A stretch of 64,000 nt of DNA from Agrocybe praecox (lineage: Eukaryota; Basidiomycota; Agaricomycetes; Agaricales; Agrocybaceae): assembly GCA_964017145.1 (NCBI GenBank), contig OZ024846.1:62001-126000 (forward strand), given 5' to 3'. The position numbers and the translations under genes are program-made. The notes below the pieces were generated by a model. It had not been told where the DNA came from. It saw nothing but the letters and a program-made list of their open reading frames with translations, and made no database searches. Below, one piece after another: positions 10,632-23,858 of the stretch (within the stretch, counting starts at the first letter, position 1; each line of letters opens with the position of its first letter).

Positions 10632-12027
10632 GTCCCATACGAGTCTCCATATCTTCCAATCTGTTCGCCATCCTCTGGTTTTCTTTCTTCGAATCGCTGA
10701 GTTTGCGTGAGAGTGATACGGCATCAGTTCGCCGCGCGGATAGAATATCACTCATCAAATCGTTGTAATCGTTAGCTATCATATCTATTCGCTCTGCTGC
10801 ATCACGGAGCAATCGTGCAGAAGTATAATGAATGGTAGCACCTGTCCCGTTGGCGTGCTGAGCGCCAACAAAAAGCCAGCACCCAGTGGCTGCTGAGATG
10901 TCGTCAGCCCTCTCGATCAAGCGATTCATGCCCTCCAAGAAGTATTTGCTGGCTGGCTTGGAATCCTTGAGGAATTTGGGGCGCTCGTGATGTCGAATGA
11001 CCTCTGTGTTGTGTAGCATAATAAATATATTAAGGTTTAATGTGAGCACATATGAGTTAACGTACCATGAAGCTCTCCTCCTCGCATTGCACCACTTATG
11101 TGCCCAAACTTGGGATTCTTCTTTGTTGCACGAGAGTATGTTTTCTTCGTAGGAGAGGCAACACCCTCAAGGTGTGGGTCTGGGGTACTTTGGGTCACTT
11201 GGCTGACAGTATTGGTTTGAGGGCGGCTAGTAAGATGATGCGGAGTGACAGGTATCTGTGGTTGTGGATTGTTATGACGCATGGCGTCCAGCCTGGGGTC
11301 AATAGGGATGGGGACGTTAAACTGTTTGTGCGTTGTGAGGTAAGTGTATCATTATAAGCGCGAGAATATGATTATAAACTTACACAGGGAAATGCGATTG
11401 GCGTTATAGGGCTTTCCTCTGTCCGAAGATGGTGCTCTGAATATAACATAGGAGAGGGAGGTCCAGCGTTTGGCGACTCATAAATAGATGGTAGGCCAGG
11501 CGGGCCATGTGGTATAGGGGCAGCGTTAGCTGGAGGGCGCATTATGTTGCCGCTGTGTCCATCGCTCCCGCTGTTCTGATCCCTGGCAGAAATATTTTGA
11601 TCCAGCGACGCTTCAACGCTCTGGTGATGTTTTCAATACATATCCTTACATTGAGAAATTGTAACTGAGATATCGTACCTCAGAAATGGCAATCATTTTT
11701 AAGTGAGCCTGTCCTTTTTTTGTATGCTGGCATTCAGATCGCAAAGGCCTTCCTTCACATTTGGTGCACCTAGACCTCGTGCGTCCGGCGCTAGCCGTGG
11801 CGAGCTATATAGAACAATGAACAATACTGTATAAAATGAGAGAGCCACTTGGAATTACGCACTTCAGCTTGTTGGGCAAGGTACTCTTGTCCTGCTTTTG
11901 TATGCTTGCACTGACTTCGAAGAGGGTTATCTGGACACTGTCGGCAGGTCTGGGCTGCACGCGATTTAGAAGGAGACTTGGATGGAACACGGGGAGCGCG
12001 TCTGGTCAATGTACTGGCTTTGGGCAT
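10570..12027 (-). CDS. Uncharacterised protein with a duplicated CxxC-x8-CxH module
   Basis: Five exons (12027-11863, 11804-11679, 11620-11384, 11321-11066, 11003-10570) give 405 residues. I chose the ATG at 12027; the frame upstream has only a TTG. Exons 1 and 2 each end with a near-identical motif: CRQCPDNPLRSQCKHTKAGQ and CTKCEGRPLRSECQHTKKGQ. The four Cys/His ligands suggest a small zinc-binding knuckle, encoded one per exon. The middle is Pro/Ser-rich and disordered. The last exon is helical, with a coiled-coil-like end (SRKLSDSKKENQRMANRLEDME). No named family recognised. The layout (tandem knuckles, linker, coiled coil) would suit a nucleic-acid-binding or scaffold protein; this is inference. 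Confidence 0.65.
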
Positions 12028-12499
12028 GAGTGGTGGAAAAAATAGGGAATCAAAGTCCTGGTTACTCGCCTTGGTCAAGTATCAATACTCTCTGTAAGGA
12101 CATACAAGATATAATTATTATCCTGTCGAAGTCAACTTAATGACAGAGTCACAGTCACGTTCAAGCGTTGCGAGTTTCCACAGATCCAAATCCTGTAGAT
12201 ACCCACAGGAATGTCAATATCATAGCTCCAAACACATAAGTATGTTTACGATGCCGGCTTTTGAGTTATTGATGTGGTCTCGACTCTCTGGTGCCTCAGG
12301 CGATACAATTTACATAATTTCCCACGCACGTAGATACCCGCACAAACTGTTACAGGCGGTGTGCTTGGGATATAACTACATAGATTTGGAGTGTATGTCT
12401 GTGAGAGAAGCCAAAAAATATTTCTAAGCGAGTGCATTAGCTGGACAAAAAGAAATTGAGGTGCAGTCATACCAATGTACTCTCTCGGAGACGGGTATG

Positions 12500-12880
12500 G
12501 TCGGCCATCACCGCCATAGAATTAGCACACAAGCGGCATGCTCGGCATATTCGCGAGATTGTGGATATAAATAGATCATTGTCAAACCTGTTGGATCGTG
12601 CAAGAATAATGTGGAAGTACTGCGTTACTTTACACAAGATATTATGGATACCTGTATTTTGTGTCTCTACCAACAGGATCTCGAATGGAACACTGTTGTA
12701 CAATACTGGATACGCACAGATCTCTCTAAACCTGTTGGATCGTACAGGAGTGACACGTGAGTACTGTGCTCCCTTGGACAAGATATTATGAATATCTGTA
12801 GATCCCGTCCTTACCGACAGAATATCGAGTGGAACACTGTCAGATAATACCTGATACATATAAATCTCGTGGTATTCTAA
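12500..12880. repeat. Degenerate ~144-bp satellite, array 1
   Basis: About 2.5 units. Anchors AAACCTGTTGGATCG at about 12584 and 12728 are 144 bp apart. Each unit also carries CAACAGGATCTCG (roughly the inverted form of the anchor), a GTGACACGTGAGTACTG phrase and GGAACACTGT. Confidence 0.75.
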
Positions 12881-12948
12881 CAGTAGTACTCTAATATTAC
12901 CTGAATTATGACACTACATTCGATGCTAAATACCCCAGTTGAAGAACT

Positions 12949-15900
12949 CTATTGATTGCCGTTTTTGATCATCTCCCCTATTCGAAGTCGGTTCCATATT
13001 GAGAAAAAGATCTTGGAATACCTTATGGCGCGGTCTTGACCCATATAGCTGACAGATTTGCGAATTCGTGCAAGGCCACCATTCCCACACTCTCCTGCAC
13101 TGGAATTGAGTCGAACAAGACGCGGATCTGTGTCAGAATAAGTGGTAAGGAAGGACGATGGGCAGCATCTGGTGTGATCCGGGGCGTGAAACGCGTCAAT
13201 AACAAATAAAGTGTTTTGGAAGAACTCTGGCTCCCTGAGCATGCAGTATGGCTGAAGCGCACATGCAAAGTCATACACAACGATTTTCGGAGCTACACTC
13301 CACCTTGTGTACAGCGCCGAAAATACATCATTCCTTCCTTCCGCCACCGGGATACAATGAAATCCATAGCTGACGCTATGCGTACACCATGCGACCATTA
13401 TTCCTCCGGTCAGTCGTTTTGGACTGTACCTGGAATAAAACTTGCGGCACCCGGCTTTAGTCTCACTTCCTGGATCGCGGTGAGTATCTTCTTTTAATTT
13501 GGGATACTGAGGACGGTAGCGCACTTGCGGCATGCCGTAGCAAGCCCCAGTCTGTCATAATCAGGGTCAGAACAGCTTGCTAATGGATATCTTCTATACC
13601 TTGTGCCAGTCTAAGGGGTGCTCAGCGATTGAGGGATTTGGGGGCAAGAGCTCGTGTACAATAAGTGTGCGGCGAACCGTCTCCCCACGCTTATAAATCC
13701 AGACGCAGACACCAAATGTATCCTGCCTAATTTCCCCATGCGTATTGAGCTCGTGGTGAATTACATTATAGAGGGCAGGTATGAGTACGAGTTCTGAAGC
13801 TTTCGGTTTGCTCGGTTCACGTAGAAATTGTACGAGCTTTTCTAAGGCAGAAAGATTTGCCATTTGAAGAGCCGTTTCCTCTGCCGATATCTTAGTAAAT
13901 TAGATTGAATATTCAATCAATGGATAGTTTGCAGTACGTACTTGTACAAAAAGTCTCTCATAGACTTTGTCCGTTTCGATCTTCTGTAGAACAACATCCA
14001 TGCCAAAGCATCGGTCAAACAAGGAGCGCAGGGAAGGGTCTACCTTGTGAAGTTTAGCAACCACGTCGGGGATGAGCTTAAATCGCTCCAGGCGAGCATT
14101 CTGTCGCTGAATAAAAGCCCTCTGGCGATGAGAGTTTACCCGGGCCTGTATTTGTTCCTCATCCGTAGACGATGAGCTACTTGAATCGTCGTCATTGAGG
14201 TCTTTCTCGATCTGAATTTCAGTACTGTTTTCAATAAGAGATGGTCCAGTAATGATTTTTCGAATAGCCTTTCTAAGGTCCGTATCGGTTATCCATTGAA
14301 GCTTTTTGACGCGTTTGACCATATTGTGTACGGGAGATGCTTCATCTATCGTTGTGGGCGGACATAATGAGGTAAGTAGGTGCTTTCTGTTGAAGGAAAG
14401 CGAAACACCGTCGAATATAACAGCTTCAGGAGACGGTCCACACAGGTAGCAGCTCATGTCACCCTCGAGCTGGAGAAGAGACGAGTAGGAGAACCATGCG
14501 GCCCGGAATATCTTTTCACTAATAAATAGATTGCTGAAAGGATGGTATGCCTCGTACCGACGGGAAACCACTGATATCCATGCTGTAAACGGTGTTTCGG
14601 AGGAGGTAAAAGCCATGGTATATTCGTCGAGAAGCTGGTGCGTAAATAGCAGGCGATTATTCCAATTAAACAGACCGATATCCCCACAATCCGATCCAAC
14701 AAATCGCATTTTGCAGGAATAACATTTTTGAACCTCAATCTCGGTTTCCCAGACATCTGTGGCGGTATATATAATACACGGTCGCATTTCAGTTGGGAGA
14801 AAAGGATTATAAGGGATTCGTTCAGCTTTGCAACAGCATGTGGAAGTATCGGGCGTTATTGTAATTCGCTCCGGCCTGACTAGCAGAGGTTTGACATAGT
14901 CAAAGCTAGGATCTGAAGGGATTCGCGCCCAAATTGGGGGGGGAATTGGCCGGTAGGATACCGAGAGGTTGTTGGAGCCAGTGGCAGTACGTACAATTGG
15001 TTCTATAATTAGGTTGAGCTTAATTCAAGTAGGGTGCAACAATGAGTAACTTACCGAAGTACTGAGGATCATCATTACCGGCATTCGGGTCAACTGCATG
15101 GATGCTGGATTGAACATGTTGCTGTAGTGAGTGACGGGCAGATACAATATGACTGCAGCTTGTTGCTTTAGGATCCTTCGTGCACGTCCAGGAACCGTTT
15201 CCATTATCACAGCCAGAGAACTGGACAATGACCCGGTTTTTGATGGTAGGTAAACGGGGTGCTGGAACAGAAAATATGTTTGTGTAAATATCGTCCTCAT
15301 GGCTTCGAGCTCGTGTAATGAGGAATGTTTGATCGTCGCTAACTGAGAAACAAGTCAAATAAGGTTATCAGATGCCATCTAATTCATCAAATAACACAAG
15401 TACGTGCCTGCAAGTTCGTCGCTTGGAGGAAAGCGTTCATCTGCAAAATCAGCCAGAAACTGTTGATGGAAGCATGTCCCATGTCTTCTCTCAGCCGGAC
15501 ACATACAGACAACTATTGTTTCGTTGCCCAAATCCATCCGCTGTAAATGATAAAGTTTGTTCTTGGAATAATCGTAAGTAGACCTGGGATGAAAAAACGT
15601 ACACGCTAACGTACTGTAATCGTTCGTGTTTTCTGATTCCATCCACTAACCACAAACAGGCGGTATGATACCTGATAAAAATAGCATTCCTCTGCAAACA
15701 CCGACTCTACAAAGTACTGGTATGGTGTTGTTGTGATCGTAGCAGAAATAGTCTCGCTTGGTATGTCCTGTTGTTGTTCCACTAGTGCGCATAGTTAGTC
15801 TAGCATATTGAAGAACAGGGAGGCTGTAGCTGTCTCACCGTCATCTGTTCCACTATGTACAGGTAAGGGTAGGATAGGTGAGGAATTAGTTGTGGGCAAG

Positions 15901-16130
15901 AATGATGAATCAAATGTATCGATGGATTCTGGACTCTTGGGTGGAGGGACTAGCGGGCGCGATGTGATTCTCTTTCGTGCTACTCTGGAGGTTTGGTCCA
16001 CCTTTCGTGGGATTCTGCGTGGCGTAGGTATTTTGTCATGTTGGAAAGACTCTGCAGCTGCTCGCAAGCTGATACGCGCTCTTGGAGATGACGGAGGAGC
16101 GATTAACTTGAACTGTGACTCCTTGGGCAT
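12949..16130 (-). CDS. KDZ-transposase-related protein (SWIM-like finger and cysteine cluster)
   Basis: Roughly nine exons from ATG at 16130 to the stop at 12949. After a Ser/Pro-rich basic leader comes a CMC...CFH pattern (about 15480-15520) resembling a SWIM zinc finger. Later come cysteine pairs (CYSCKMRF, GDMSCYLCGPSPE, IFDGVSLSFNRKHLL) and, near the C-terminus, GGIMVAWCTHSVSYGFHCIP, then EGRNDVFSALYTRW, VYDFACAL and SSAGECGN. I recognise this order from large fungal proteins tied to Kyakuja-Dileera-Zisupton (KDZ) transposons, where the last block is the transposase-like core. No in-frame stop is needed in the splices I made; the intron near 15560-15660 is uncertain. Satellite arrays flank it on both sides. 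Could be a live element or a domesticated relative. Confidence 0.65.
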
Positions 16131-16839
16131 GCTGGACGTACAAAAAAGAGATTTGGTGAACGATCATCCCTGAAACAACAATTTCCTTATGATAAAACCT
16201 AGAGTAGATCACCACAGAGAATTTCTTCATATCCTGTGGAATTTAACCTGGTTGCTGACCTCGCATAAAGATCGTAAGTGGTCGATTGCGCAGGATTGAC
16301 ACGCGCGCAAAGGGGTGCACTATTTTTAACTTCCCTGCCGCACCTAAACTTAGGTACTACTACCTACCACACGTAAGAAATATGATGTTGCATCAAGTAA
16401 AACAGATTATGTTTGCTCATATCCTGTCCGGAGAGACTGGATTTCGTGTAACAAACCTGCCATGTACAACAGTGCTCTCACAAAATCCGTCACATACCGT
16501 TGTAGATCGCAGGATTGGCACATGATTACTATGTTGTGTTCTGCAGGATATACTGCAGGACTATATATCCAGCTCGGACCTACACAATATACACGGGAAT
16601 CCTAAGTGACATACAACAAAATGAGCCCGCCTTCAAAATATCATGTTCAAGTCGACCGGATAGTCGATACCTACCATCACGTGGGATAAACATGTCTTGC
16701 TTGTGGGCGCGCGCTGCCAAGGGTATGTTTCATGCACGATTTTACTCATGTTCTACCCTCATTACTCGCGTTATAACCTTTTATAATTAAACGATCAATT
16801 ATTCATTGGAAGTGATGGATAGCAGCTGTTCATATGTGT

Positions 16840-17330
16840 GAGTACTGTGCTTCTTCTGGAACGACATACTAAATTCTTGTATTAGTATATGATACCGTCT
16901 ACACCAACAGGATCTCTAGTGAAACACTGTTGGACAGTACCAGATACGTACAGATCTCTCCAAACCTGTTGGACCGTACAGGAGTGACACGTGAGTATCA
17001 TGTTTCTTGCAACTAGATAATATGAATATCTGTATATTCTGTCGCAACCGACAGGATATCGCGTGGAACCCTCTCAGACACTACGCAATAAATGCGTATA
17101 CTTAATACCCGTATATACTGTCACCACCGACAGGATCTCGAGGGGAACACCGTCGGACAATACCCGATACACACAAATTTCCACAGACCTGTTGGATTGT
17201 GCAGGAATGACACGTGAGTATCGTGTTACTTTTAGCAGGATATTCAGCATGCCTGTATATCCCGTCCCAACCGACAGGATCCCTGTTCATTAGAAATTCA
17301 GCCTCATATATACAGGTGGTGTATATATAT
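16840..17330. repeat. Degenerate ~144-bp satellite, array 2
   Basis: About three units with an extra half-unit in the middle. Anchors at about 16962 (AAACCTGTTGGACC) and 17185 (AGACCTGTTGGATT); the ACAGGATCTCG half-site occurs four times. Confidence 0.75.
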
Positions 17331-17469
17331 TGACCTGTATTTCTGAGATACGGTATCGGCCATGCTTTATATGGAAAGCCCGAGACTGTATCTTCGACAT
17401 ACAGATTAATAGATACACGTGACCTGTATTTATTAACCTGTTTCTCGGAGAAACAAGTATCGGCGCCTA

Positions 17470-17930
17470 CCGTGATGCCGGATACACACAAATATTCCCA
17501 AACCTGTTAGATCGTGCCAGAATAATGTGTCAGTATTGTGTTCCTTTACACAAGATATTATGGATACCGGTATATTGCGTCTCTACTAACAGGATCTCTA
17601 GTGAAACACTGTCGTACAGTACCAGATATGCAGAGATCTGCCCAAACCTGTTGGATTGTACAAGATTGACACGCGAGTACTGTGTTTCTTCTTGCAAGAT
17701 CTACTGAGTTACTGTATATAATACTGTCCGAACCAACGGGATCTCTAGTGGAACCCTGTTAGCCAATACCCAATACACTGAAATTTCCACAAACCTGTTG
17801 GATCGTGCATGAGTGACACATGAGTACTATGTTCCTTGTGACAAGATATTATGAATATCTGTGTATCCTGTCCCAATCGATAGGATCTCGCGTGGAACCC
17901 TCTCAGACAGACCAGTGCTGATCATACAAG
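17470..17930. repeat. Degenerate ~144-bp satellite, array 3
   Basis: About three units. Anchors at about 17500, 17644 and 17791, spacing 144 and 147 bp. Confidence 0.75.
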
Positions 17931-18639
17931 ATTAGATCAAATTCCTTGAGTTCGGATCAAACTATCCTGAGTCATCTCGCACATCCTATACATCATGCCG
18001 CTCATGCCGCTCATGCCGTCGCTTTCTCTGCCATCCAATGCGAATGCCGGCGACTTTGTCGAAGTCAAGCCATATTTTTGTCTATTCTCTCCACCTGTAG
18101 GCTTCAAGTTTTAATAACAGAGTCAAAAGTACAGACTATGGGATAAAGCATGGACAAACGACGATGGCCAGGAGCCTGGCTAACGTTCTAATTTTAGCGT
18201 GGTAAATTCCATTTCTCAATCATGGGATTGCTTGAAATTTGCCTGTTTTGTAAGCAATACAGTAGTGATGATTTATATTCTTCGTATTCAAAATTAGTTC
18301 TACCTATATAATACTCAATAAAAATTTCAGACCTTAGGTAAATACCCCTCATTGTTAAAAAGCATATTTTAGCGCGAAAGCGGCGCTTTCTTGAGCAGTT
18401 TCTATCTCCGATTTAGCGGCCATCAGTGCCGAAAGATGTGTTTCCAAATTCGGTTGATCACATGGTTTCTACGGGATCCTGTCCGAAACCACCGGATTGA
18501 AAGCATGAAACGGCTGTCTCACACAGAATTTGTGCTGCCCATTGAATCTATGGATGCTATTTTCTGTGTGTAGCTACATTATTTCGGCTGACAATCCTGA
18601 TGGTGTATACATGTCAAATATTAATGGGAATTTTTGAAA

Positions 18640-18910
18640 TTCGCTTGTTTTGTACGCTTATACAGTACCGGATACGCACATATCTCCCCAAGTCTGTTGG
18701 ATTGTACAGGAGTGACACGTGAGTACTGTGTTCCTTTGGACAGATATTATAAATAGCTGTATTTCCTGTCCCTACCCCCAGGATCTCGAGTAGAACACTG
18801 TCGGACAGTACCCGATACACACAAATCATCCCCAAGCCTGTTAGATCGTACCGGAGTGACACGTGACTACTATGTTTCTTGCGACAAGATTTTATGAAGA
18901 GCATCAGCAA
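18640..18910. repeat. Degenerate ~144-bp satellite, array 4
   Basis: About two units with anchors near 18691 and 18835, again 144 bp apart. Confidence 0.7.
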
Positions 18911-19440
18911 AACAGTCATTTTCGTGTAACCGGATATAACCGGTCACCATAATTCCGTCCGGTGGCGGTTCGTCGTATCGAATTGTATCAACTCTACCAC
19001 AGTTCTATGCTTCTTATAACTGCAAATCACTTTGGAATCGGGCTACAATGAGGCGCCATTATAACATAATGTCTACAAGGTCATACAATATCTACCTAAT
19101 AATTTGATGACGAATATCATGAGGAGCCAGTATTTTGTCCGAATGGCAAGAAAGTATGTTTCTCGGCCACACCTGCGAGCTGTGCACCACTATTAACCAT
19201 ACTTACAGCCTAATGTATGTAGGATCCGTTGAGTGACTCCTAGGGCACCGGGACCTTCAACTACTAGCACCACCGTGGCACCTGCCAAGTTCAACGGAAA
19301 TCACTGGTATTGTAACCCATTTTTTGTGCATGTAACCTTCAACTTAGCTAATGGACTACTATTACTATAATCAGATTGGATGGGTAAGTGCCTCTATAAT
19401 CACTGCAGTATCAATTAAGACCAATACTCGCCTGATTAGT

Positions 19441-22400
19441 CTATGGTTCTGCATACCCAAGTGAACCGAGTGTTTCCAGCTCTCCATGTTCATCATCTTC
19501 GATGTCTGAACCTGACCACTCTGAGTCTGTTTCCTCATTATCCGACAGATCCTCGCTACGTTCATAGCCATAGTCCAACATCTCAGCCTCAAGGGCTTCA
19601 GGGTCAACATCACTTTCGTCAGCGTCAATGGGTGACGGATTTTTGTGTCCACTATCACTCAGGTCCTCTTCCTCCACATCATTACCGTGCTGTTCAGTGG
19701 CTGTGGAGCTGGCACTGGCTGAGGACTCTTGCTGCTGCCGGCGTTCAATGTCGGAATTGTCCCTGTCAGATAAAAAGAAATTGGTAGCATTTCAGGTTGA
19801 CTCGTGCCCTACACCTCCACCTCTGAATCGCATGAAGAGATCCCGATCGACAAAACTGATTATTGGACAAAATAGATAAGAAAAAAAAACAATCATAAAC
19901 GCATCAAAGGAAAGTACGTACATTCCAATGTAATATCGTTACCAATCCTCATTATTGTCTAGAAGTGATCTTGCAATTGATGGACCAAGGAGTTCACTCG
20001 TTCGCCCTGATGAGAATCGAGGGATTAAATGTACTGCTCGGATGACTTCATCTGGATCTATGAATCCAAATGCATCTGATTCTATGCTATCCAAGAATCC
20101 AAGCTGGTGGAGCTTCCTTGCTTTCCAACCAGTGTTCTTAGATACATCGAGGCCGAACCATCGCACAAAGAGAAAGTCCATTTTGTGGACTTCCGATATT
20201 TTTGTTTCAGGGTGAGTGAACCTAATGTTTGTGTGAAAAATATTGATAATCCGAGCATACTCATAGGGATGCATAGTTTCTTCGTCTCCTGGGGGCACAT
20301 CTGCAAGTATCATTATATCGCCGTGAGTTCGTGGGTTGATACTGTCCTGAGAGCGTCACATGTCATACGTCGTATAGTTGACTCGAAGAACCTTATGTCG
20401 ATAGAGCCGATTATTAACGATGGATATTTTTAAGTGGTCTGCTTCTGTAAAGGGGTTCTCTTGGTCTCGCGGTCCAACAAGCCTGTGAAGGAGATGATCC
20501 TTCAATTTTGGCAAAAAGTTCTAAATCGTTCTAAAGTAAGTCATCAACTTGTCCAACAATCATTTGAGCTTACCTGAAGGGCTGGATCAGTGCGATTATC
20601 AGCGAGCCATTTCAGGATATCGACTCTATTTTGAACATCCTGTGAGATGTGGTAATGAGCCTCGGCTGATGTACGTTCGAGGTCTTCATGTTCGTCTGAG
20701 GCACTTGGTTTGTTTTCTGGTTTATTTGCGTGCCCGTGACGTTTTAGAACTTGCTGCGTTTGATGTAGGGTCCGCTCTCTGTCCACATGTTTGGCTATTC
20801 CACTAACGTGGTTGCCTTTCTGAATGCGGCTATAAAACTTTTTTGAACGTTTATGTTCGCTTTCACCCTGAGATATCTAACATTAGATTTCTTTGTGTTT
20901 TCAGCAAAATAATACGCACCGTTTGTGAACTTGTGTTATCTATGGTTCCAGATAGTCGTATTGATCCTGGATAGTCACCAACCGAATGCATTTTGTACGT
21001 TTCCATATTAAATTCCCGTAATTTTGGTGCCTTCTTTGTTTTTGTTGAGGGGTTTGCTTCAGGCTTGGACTTGGATGGCTGTGCAGAGGGCCCTGCACGT
21101 CCACTCTGTGCCTTTTGGGCAGCTTGGGTGGCCTGACGCTTTCCACGAGCGGCTTCTTCAGAAGGAAGGTCTCGTGTTTGGTATGCACTGCACACATTGT
21201 GTTTGAATTTACGAAGCTGAACACCCAATCGTTCAGTTGAGGTCTCCAGCTCAGAAAGAGTGGACTCTGTATGTAATCGAAGTTTGGCGAGGGCGTGCCA
21301 TGTTCCAAATTCAAAAAGAAGATCGAGGACGATTTTGTTGTGTTTTTTAGGCAACAGTTCATCGAAAACAGGAATTGCACACTAAAAAAAACACTGGAGT
21401 TATAAAAATTACTGGTAAATATGGTGCTTAGATGGGTATACCTGTAGTAGATCTTCAAAGTCACGGGCAGCTAACTTCTTCATTCCAGAGGCATTCTTGC
21501 TAAATCTTCGTATTGTATCTCTTCCAAATGGCACTATCTGACGGTACCTAAAAGAATAGAATTATTTAAAGAAGTAAATATATAATGCAGACTCACCTGT
21601 AATTCATGTACTGTATTGTATCATTCCCGTGTGCATACAAGATTTGAACAAGATGAGTAAACAGGGCCTTCCACACTCCAAGCTCTATTTTGTGCATAAA
21701 ATCGGGCACAAATAAGCTATAAAAATTGAGTCCGTGTTTACCAAAGCGCTCGGAAAAGGCACTCTATTCAGAACATCAGAAATCTGATCCATAGACTGAA
21801 CAGATCTAACATACCCGAGTAGGGACTGTTGAGGTGGGTCCCAATACATGTGCAATGTGTTTGCTTGCTATGTTAACTCCATCTTCAAACATCAATTTTC
21901 GGACTTGATTCACATCATACAAGTGATATTCATTATCAATGCGACGCAGCCTGACTCGTCGACGCATATCAAGCTTTGATCCAATTTGTCCGATCATTGC
22001 TTTCTTAGCCATACACCGAGGGCACATGCAATGCGTTAAAAACTTGATACAGGCAACAAGAACTCTATTATTCCAAAATCATTAGCTAACTAGTTGTATA
22101 ATGTAATGTATGACTCACTTTTCAGGATAATCCATTGAATAAAATAAGAAACGTGGGTACATGGCACGCTCGATTCCATCGTGAAGTTTAATTGCCTCTC
22201 CGTAGGCATATGCATTGACCAAATCTTCATCCAGAACAAGTGCCCAAACAGCCTGCATAAGTTCGCGTCTTAGATGCGTGAGCATAGGAGCAGTGGCTGG
22301 CTTTCCAAAAGTTTCCTTGTAAAAATCTTGAATATTATCATCAAGCTACATGCAACATTTTGATAAGTGTGCATCCACCGTGACTCTTATAATTGAAATT

Positions 22401-23858
22401 TGGCATACCTTTGGGATATACGCCAAGTGGTGCGCACCAAATTCGGAAGGTTTTGAGTGGATATATTTTGACTGATTTGCAATATACATATACGCAGGCC
22501 ATAGGGAAGCGTCTCCAAAATTAGCAAGGTGTGTCGAGTCAGAATAAAGAATGATTCCCGCAATAAAAGGCTCTAGGTTTCTATTGGGGCCCATGCGAGG
22601 TTGAGAACAGAGGTTGTCGTATTCATTGTTGAAATAATCAGCTGTATATGTTTCACCGTACAGACGTTCAGCGGGTTTATTTTCTTCCGGTTTCCAAAAT
22701 TCCTTGTATGGAGTGATATGAAAGAGCTCGACGGCAGGCTCTGTAAATGCTCTTTTGAGGACTTCCAGCGGTCGACGATAATAGATGCCCTTGATGGTAT
22801 AGCGTGGTGCGTCACTCTCTGACCTATGCTTTACACCATCACATGGAAGAGGGATGGATACCTCGCCTTCGATCCAGCCATCACTGACAAGAAATGGCAA
22901 TGCCGATGAACATGGTTCCTTACGACTGTTGTCCATGCGAGCAGCCTCGCGTGCTGCAGAGAAATTGCTGCTGAAGTCAGAGACCTTGAATTCTTCGTGG
23001 CGGATAACGTTGTTGACGAGAGAGTCTAGTTCAGCATAGCACTTTGTGCTTGAGCCATCATAGTACCACGACATTAGCAAAAAGGTAGAGGCATTAAGAA
23101 AGGGTGCAAAATAATTTGTCGCCGCTTCTTTCAAGGGTTTAAAACACGCAGAGCCAAAAGAAGACCACCACGATGCCTTTGTTCTTCGAAGGGCAGGGTC
23201 AGTCGCAATGTTTGGAGAGTCAACAAGATGCGATAACATGATGTTCTCGTCTGGGGTGATAGTCGGTACTCCCTGAGAATAAACACGATAGATACCAAAG
23301 CTGTTTTCTTCGCTTTTGAAAAAGGTGGGTAACGGAAGATGGGAGGAGGATGAAAGAAGAGTAGTGGGTATGCTTGGAGATTCTTCTACCTCCAAAGGCT
23401 GTTCATGAGCTTGCAGTAGAGGGGGAGATGGGGGTAAAATATCTCTGTATCTGGCAGGCAGTCTAATCTGTCTATTTGGTCTTCCAGACGGGCGTGTAAC
23501 AGGTGTAGGAGTTCTAGGAGGTATAATTAAAGGTGTTTTCTCGCGTGAAAATGATCTAGTAGTGCCCTGTCGAAAAGAAGGAAGGCAGAAATATCAGAAA
23601 ATATGGACGAAACATCGAAAATGAATGAACACACACCTCTGCTTCACCAAACTCCATATCTACATCTACCTGAGCCTTCTGAGCTTCCTTTTCCCTCTTC
23701 CTTCTCTTAATCTCTGCTGTCCTCAAGTTCTTCTTTCGCTTTTTGAAGGCTGAAGTTGCAGCATAATCCAAAGACTTGCATGCAGTAAGGTGCATGCTGT
23801 ATGACCTCCCATTTTGGTATTCCTTTCCACAGGCAGGGCATTTTTTGAGTGAAGCCAT
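19441..23858 (-). pseudogene. Plavaka-type transposase, broken by two in-frame stops
   Basis: Multi-exon transposase of the fungal Plavaka group (CACTA-like DNA transposons). The N-terminus from ATG 23858 is a C2H2-like finger (CPACGKEYQNGRSYSMHLTAC) followed by a basic stretch and a Pro-rich linker. The central exon (23395-22346) has the characteristic YYDGSSTKCYAELDSLVNNV, then PCDGVKHRSESDAPRYTIKG, YRRPLEVLKRAF and SDSTHLANFGDASLWPAYMY. Further exons hold CMCPRCMAKK and VPDFMHKIELGVWKALFTHL. The C-terminus has FVDRDLFMRFRGGGVGHEST. A TAA at 19939-19941 (after NNEDW) and a TGA at 19792-19794 (after GHEST) fall inside otherwise conserved text, and no intron I can find removes them. Terminal repeats were not identified. 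Probably inactive unless the stops are read through. Confidence 0.75.

Larger units (their letters stand above)
16131..19440. other. Gene-free region carrying satellite arrays
   Basis: Apart from the three satellite arrays listed separately I see no gene in these 3.3 kb. Open frames are short and mostly inside the repeats. The segment 18170-18640 is AT-rich unique sequence. Confidence 0.6.

Noticed and set aside
11791..12078. Extension of the CxxC-CxH gene to a start at 12078
   Set aside because: The codon there is TTG; the first ATG in frame is at 12027.
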